Shown here one piece after another: positions 45,198 through 50,204 of a DNA stretch of 50,204 nt. This DNA is from Actinomycetota bacterium (GTDB taxonomy: Bacteria; Actinomycetota; JAUVYG01). The DNA lies in contig JAUVYG010000003.1 of the NCBI GenBank assembly GCA_030603185.1, positions 1 to 50,204 on the forward strand, given 5' to 3'. The position numbers and the translations under genes were made by a program. The notes under the pieces are model-generated. The model was not told the origin of the DNA. It did not search any database and saw only the letters and a program-made list of their open reading frames with translations. Each line of letters starts with the position of its first letter. Within the stretch, counting starts at the first letter, position 1.

Positions 45198-46298
45198 ATG
45201 AATACGGTGTGTGGAAAGTCTGAGATCTCATTTGGGATCCAGACCGTATCAAGAGCGACTGCAACACGGATTGCCATCCCTGCATTGGGAGGAATTCTTC
45301 TAACGGCCGACAAAGATGATCAGACTCTCAGTTTTAGAGCGACAGATCTTGAGTTGACGATCAAATGTACGGTCAAGGCAACAGTAAATGAGTCTGGTTC
45401 AGTCGTACTACCAGGTAGATTTATGACTGAGATGGTAAGAAACCTTGATGATGCTACTGTCTCGCTTATTACCGATGGAACAAATGTCACCCTGAAGTCT
45501 GGATCCAGCAAATATCACCTAAGAACCCTCCCGGTTGAAGAGTTTCCTTTGTTCGAGAAATTAGAGGGAAGCAAGGTGACTATGGGACTCGAATCCCTTT
45601 TGAAGGGTGTGAAGAAGGTCGCCCGAGCGGCAGCTAAGGATGAATCACGACCCACCATATCGGGCGTTCTGGTTCAAATAGATGGAACGAAGACGGAACT
45701 CGCAGCCACCGATAGCTATCGATTAGCCCTGTTCTCCTCCGAAAATTCAGAGGGGACCTCAGAGGAGGAGTTCAAGTTCCTACTCCCTGTACGATCCCTG
45801 GATGAACTGGTTCGAGTCTTCGGGTCGGTAAGTGTAGAAGACTTCCAGGTTGTTGCCGGTGATGGAGAGGTAGCCTTCATCTCGGAAGATATTGAGATAA
45901 GAACTCGAACCATTGAGGGAAGTTTTCCACAGTATCAACAGCTTTTCCCCCAGGAGTTCGAGATAAAGGCCTCCACAAAGCGTGAGCAGTTACTTAAAGC
46001 AGTACAGAGAGCGGCTATCGTAGCTAGCTCATCACCACTGAGACTCAAATGGACCAATGGGTCAGTTGAAATAACTGCAGGAGCACAGGAAGTAGGAGAG
46101 GCTCAGGAATCACTGGAAGCCTCTTTTGATAAAGAGCCATTCGAAATAGCCTTTAACCCCCTCTTCCTAAAAGATGGACTCCAGTTAATAGAGGGAGATA
46201 CGGTCGAGTTCAATTTTGTATCGTCCGTGAAACCGGGGCTCCTGACCTCTCCTGATGACAAAGGTTATTCATATCTGATCATGCCTGTTCGCACATAA
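45198..46298 (+). CDS. dnaN: DNA polymerase III beta subunit (sliding clamp)
   Basis: A 366-residue clamp with the three repeated DnaN domains. Landmarks include the start FGIQTVSRATATRIAIPALGG-type helix, LRTLPVEEFP at the end of domain 1, DSYRLALF in domain 2 and the C-terminal YLIMPVRT, where the family ends in LMPMR-like residues. It tethers polymerases to DNA. AAAGGAAATG precedes the ATG. Slightly diverged in sequence but complete. Confidence 0.95.
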   Translation: MNTVCGKSEISFGIQTVSRATATRIAIPALGGILLTADKDDQTLSFRATDLELTIKCTVKATVNESGSVVLPGRFMTEMVRNLDDATVSLITDGTNVTLKSGSSKYHLRTLPVEEFPLFEKLEGSKVTMGLESLLKGVKKVARAAAKDESRPTISGVLVQIDGTKTELAATDSYRLALFSSENSEGTSEEEFKFLLPVRSLDELVRVFGSVSVEDFQVVAGDGEVAFISEDIEIRTRTIEGSFPQYQQLFPQEFEIKASTKREQLLKAVQRAAIVASSSPLRLKWTNGSVEITAGAQEVGEAQESLEASFDKEPFEIAFNPLFLKDGLQLIEGDTVEFNFVSSVKPGLLTSPDDKGYSYLIMPVRT

Positions 46299-46303
46299 AT
46301 GGC

Positions 46304-46756
46304 ATGGATGGCCTAGGAGATATATATAGGTCGTCCTACCATGGCAAGTTGTCCGAGATCGGCAATCTATCTATGCCGTGGGAAGATGTTGTGGGTCAGA
46401 ACATTGCGCGAAACTGTCATCCCAGAAGGATTCGCAATGGGATACTTTTTCTCAGTGCTTCAAATCCAGCTTGGGCTCAACAAATAGGTTTCTTTAAAGA
46501 AGACATCAAGCAGAAGGTCAACTCCTACTTAGCGAAGAATGTCGTCCGAGATATTCGCGTAGAAGCGACCGGGCACCAGATCTTCGAAAGGGAAGAGAAG
46601 GGTCCGGAAGCTCATCTAACAGCTGAGGATGAATCGTCGATCGAATCCATCTCATCTCAGGTTGAGGATGAAGAGCTGCGCAAAAGAATCGAAGGCCTAA
46701 TGTCTGCAGGTAAAAGGCTCAATATGGCCAGGCAAGACGAACACGAGAATCAGTAA
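46304..46756 (+). CDS. dciA: DciA-like protein (DUF721), putative helicase-loading factor
   Basis: A 150-residue protein. The DUF721 core is visible: MPWEDVVGQNIARNCHPRRI, GILFLSASNPAWAQQIGFFK and KQKVNSYL (about residues 24-80), the fold of DciA, a proposed loader/interactor of replicative DnaB helicase in bacteria without DnaC or DnaI. The C-terminal 60 residues are acidic and low complexity, ending in a short helix (EELRKRIEGLMSAGKRLNM). It begins 5 nt after dnaN, the place normally held by recF, and precedes gyrB. Confidence 0.85.
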   Translation: MDGLGDIYRSSYHGKLSEIGNLSMPWEDVVGQNIARNCHPRRIRNGILFLSASNPAWAQQIGFFKEDIKQKVNSYLAKNVVRDIRVEATGHQIFEREEKGPEAHLTAEDESSIESISSQVEDEELRKRIEGLMSAGKRLNMARQDEHENQ

Positions 46757-46786
46757 ATCAATTCCCGAACCACCCCACTGTTCTGA

Positions 46787-46792
46787 TATACT
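46787..46792 (+). promoter_or_regulatory. Possible -10 element of a gyrB promoter
   Basis: The 101-nt dciA-gyrB spacer has TATACT at 46787-46792 but no good -35 at the right distance. A promoter here would give a leader of about 60 nt; supercoiling-sensitive gyr promoters are often weak, so this is only a candidate. Confidence 0.3.
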
Positions 46793-46857
46793 GACTCGGG
46801 CTTGAAAACCCTCAGACAGTACCCACTTCTAGGCAGCTATGCCCACTGGGAGAGTGA

Positions 46858-48765
<1,908 letters not shown>

Positions 48766-48776
48766 GAGTATCTGAA

Positions 48777-50204
48777 TTGCTTGAAGGCCTAGCCGGAAAA
48801 ATTGAACCCATAGAGATAGAAGAGGAGCTGAGTCGCAGCTTCCTCGACTACTCGATGAGCGTCATAGTCTCTCGAGCGCTCCCCGATGTCAGGGATGGTC
48901 TAAAGCCAGTTCACAGACGCATTCTGTTCGGAATGCATGAGCTTGGACTACTGCCGAACAGGGCGTACAAGAAATCCGCGCGCACCGTCGGTGATGTCAT
49001 GGCCAAGTATCACCCTCATGGGGACTCTTCTATCTACGACACAATGGTCAGGATGGCCCAGGACTTTTCGCTCAGGTATCCGCTGGTAGACGGGCAGGGC
49101 AACTTTGGCTCGGTCGACGGTGACTCAGCTGCTGCCATGCGCTACACAGAGTCCCGGCTGGACAAATTGGCAATGGAGCTAGTCCGGGACATAGACAAGA
49201 ACACCGTTGATTTCATTCCTAACTACGATGGGGCCAACCAGGAGCCCAGCGTTCTCCCCTCTCGCTTTCCCCACCTACTAGCGAATGGTTCCGGTGGAAT
49301 AGCCGTTGGAATGGCGACCAACATACCTCCTCACAATCTTTGCGAGATCATAGATGGCGCAATTCATATCATCGATAACCCTGACTGCAGCACCGAGGAC
49401 CTTTTGGGCATCGTAAAAGCCCCAGACTTTCCTACTCGCGGAATCATCATGGGCACTCAGGGGATCAGGGACGCCTACCTGACCGGTCGTGGCTCAATTA
49501 AGATCCGTGGCCGCGCTGTATTCGAAGAGTCAAAGTCGGGAAAATTCCAAATCGTTATTACCGAGATTCCATACCAGGTAAACAAAGCGAGACTTCTTGA
49601 GAAGATTGTCGAGATGGTCAAGGAAAAGAAGATTCCTGAGATATCCAACATGGTTGATCTTACGTCTCGAAGTGGGATGAGAGTCGTTCTGGACCTAAAG
49701 AGGGATGTAGTTCCTCAGGTCGTGCTCAACAAACTGTATAAGCACACACCTCTTGAAACCACCTTTGGTGTGAACACTGTAGCGCTGGTCGACGGGGCTC
49801 CGAGGACGCTGTCTCTGCGCGAGATGCTGCACTATTACGTCCAGCACCAGCGCGAGATCGTTACCAGGCGCACCCAATTCGATCTTGATAAGGCGCAAGC
49901 ACGAGACCATATAGTCCTTGGTCTTCTAATCGCCCTCGACAATATTGACGAGGTGATTAAGGTGATCAGGGGATCTCAGACAGTCGACGAGGCCCATGAG
50001 GGTCTAATGACCAGGTTCAAGCTCTCTGATCTGCAAGCAAAGGCGATTCGCGAGATGCGCCTACAGAGCCTTGTGGGACTTGAGCGCGACAAGCTTGAGA
50101 ATGAGCACAAGGAACTCCTGGAGACCATCGGTTACCTCGAAGGACTGCTGGCAGATAGCATCAAGCTATTCAGCGTCATCAAAGAAGAACTACTTGAGAT
50201 CAAG
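48777..50204 (+). CDS. gyrA: DNA gyrase subunit A (5' part, cut by the window end)
   Basis: An open frame from the TTG at 48777 (AGGAG 8 nt before) to the window end, 476 codons of about 800 expected. The catalytic tyrosine is Tyr123 in AAMRYTESR; the quinolone-resistance region [11 protein letters not shown] has Ser84 and Asp88, the sensitive wild-type residues. GNFGSVDGD and [11 protein letters not shown] follow. GyrA and GyrB introduce negative supercoils. No stop codon is present, so it is missing from ORF lists that require one. Confidence 0.96.
   Translation, partial: MLEGLAGKIEPIEIEEELSRSFLDYSMSVIVSRALPDVRDGLKPVHRRILFGMHELGLLPNRAYKKSARTVGDVMAKYHPHGDSSIYDTMVRMAQDFSLRYPLVDGQGNFGSVDGDSAAAMRYTESRLDKLAMELVRDIDKNTVDFIPNYDGANQEPSVLPSRFPHLLANGSGGIAVGMATNIPPHNLCEIIDGAIHIIDNPDCSTEDLLGIVKAPDFPTRGIIMGTQGIRDAYLTGRGSIKIRGRAVFEESKSGKFQIVITEIPYQVNKARLLEKIVEMVKEKKIPEISNMVDLTSRSGMRVVLDLKRDVVPQVVLNKLYKHTPLETTFGVNTVALVDGAPRTLSLREMLHYYVQHQREIVTRRTQFDLDKAQARDHIVLGLLIALDNIDEVIKVIRGSQTVDEAHEGLMTRFKLSDLQAKAIREMRLQSLVGLERDKLENEHKELLETIGYLEGLLADSIKLFSVIKEELLEIK

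Overview
The window is about 50 kb of bacterial core chromosome centred on the replication origin. The family content points to Actinomycetota, probably a deep, anaerobic, uncultured lineage of the Coriobacteriia/OPB41 type. The evidence is an N-terminal acidic coiled-coil insertion in RpoC, ribosomal protein L24 with a C-terminal zinc ribbon, zinc-type S14 and S4, a DtxR/IdeR-like regulator with a FeoA domain, a DciA-like (DUF721) gene beside gyrB, and a cytoplasmic CwlM-like protein. The class-level assignment is inference; I could not run a phylogeny.

Layout, left to right. (1) 1-3000, minus strand: a DUF2752-like membrane protein, a small zinc-ribbon protein, the radical SAM enzyme AmrS and a CwlM-like pseudo-amidase. 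(2) 3001-7625: tRNA-Gly(CCC), a stand-alone HD-GYP phosphodiesterase (the only sizeable plus-strand gene left of the origin), an orphan FlgM-like anti-sigma factor, and a Trk potassium operon (two TrkA, TrkH, and a membrane protein with an OB-like domain). (3) 7626-11508: truA, a membrane-anchored Ig-like protein, and an ECF-transporter energizing module (ecfT and two ATPases). (4) 11595-42274: one nearly unbroken minus-strand block holding the classical secE-nusG-rplKA-rplJL-rpoBC-str-S10-spc-alpha order. Promoters, terminators and an L10 leader are visible at the expected breaks, and a 44-residue plus-strand membrane ORF sits between rplA and rplJ. (5) 42354-43158: tRNA-Trp and a DtxR-family regulator. 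(6) 43159-45197: a two-part oriC with DnaA-box clusters on both sides of dnaA. (7) 43531-50204, plus strand: dnaA, dnaN, DUF721/dciA, gyrB and the 5' part of gyrA. recF is absent from its usual place.

Almost every gene is transcribed away from oriC, so the transcription, translation and secretion core sits at the start of the left replichore and the replication genes at the start of the right one. The gene set links replication initiation and supercoiling (DnaA, DnaN, DciA, GyrAB) to RNA polymerase, ribosome assembly and Sec translocation. Vitamin/metal uptake energy coupling (ECF) and potassium uptake (Trk) follow downstream of the ribosomal cluster.

I found no defence system, CRISPR array, insertion sequence or prophage. 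The most notable points are a complementary pattern of broken catalytic motifs in the two ECF ATPases that implies a single working ATP site, the CwlM-like protein with no recognisable amidase active site, the recF gap, the ribosomal cluster lying directly beside oriC, and several uncharacterised small membrane proteins inserted in otherwise standard operons.
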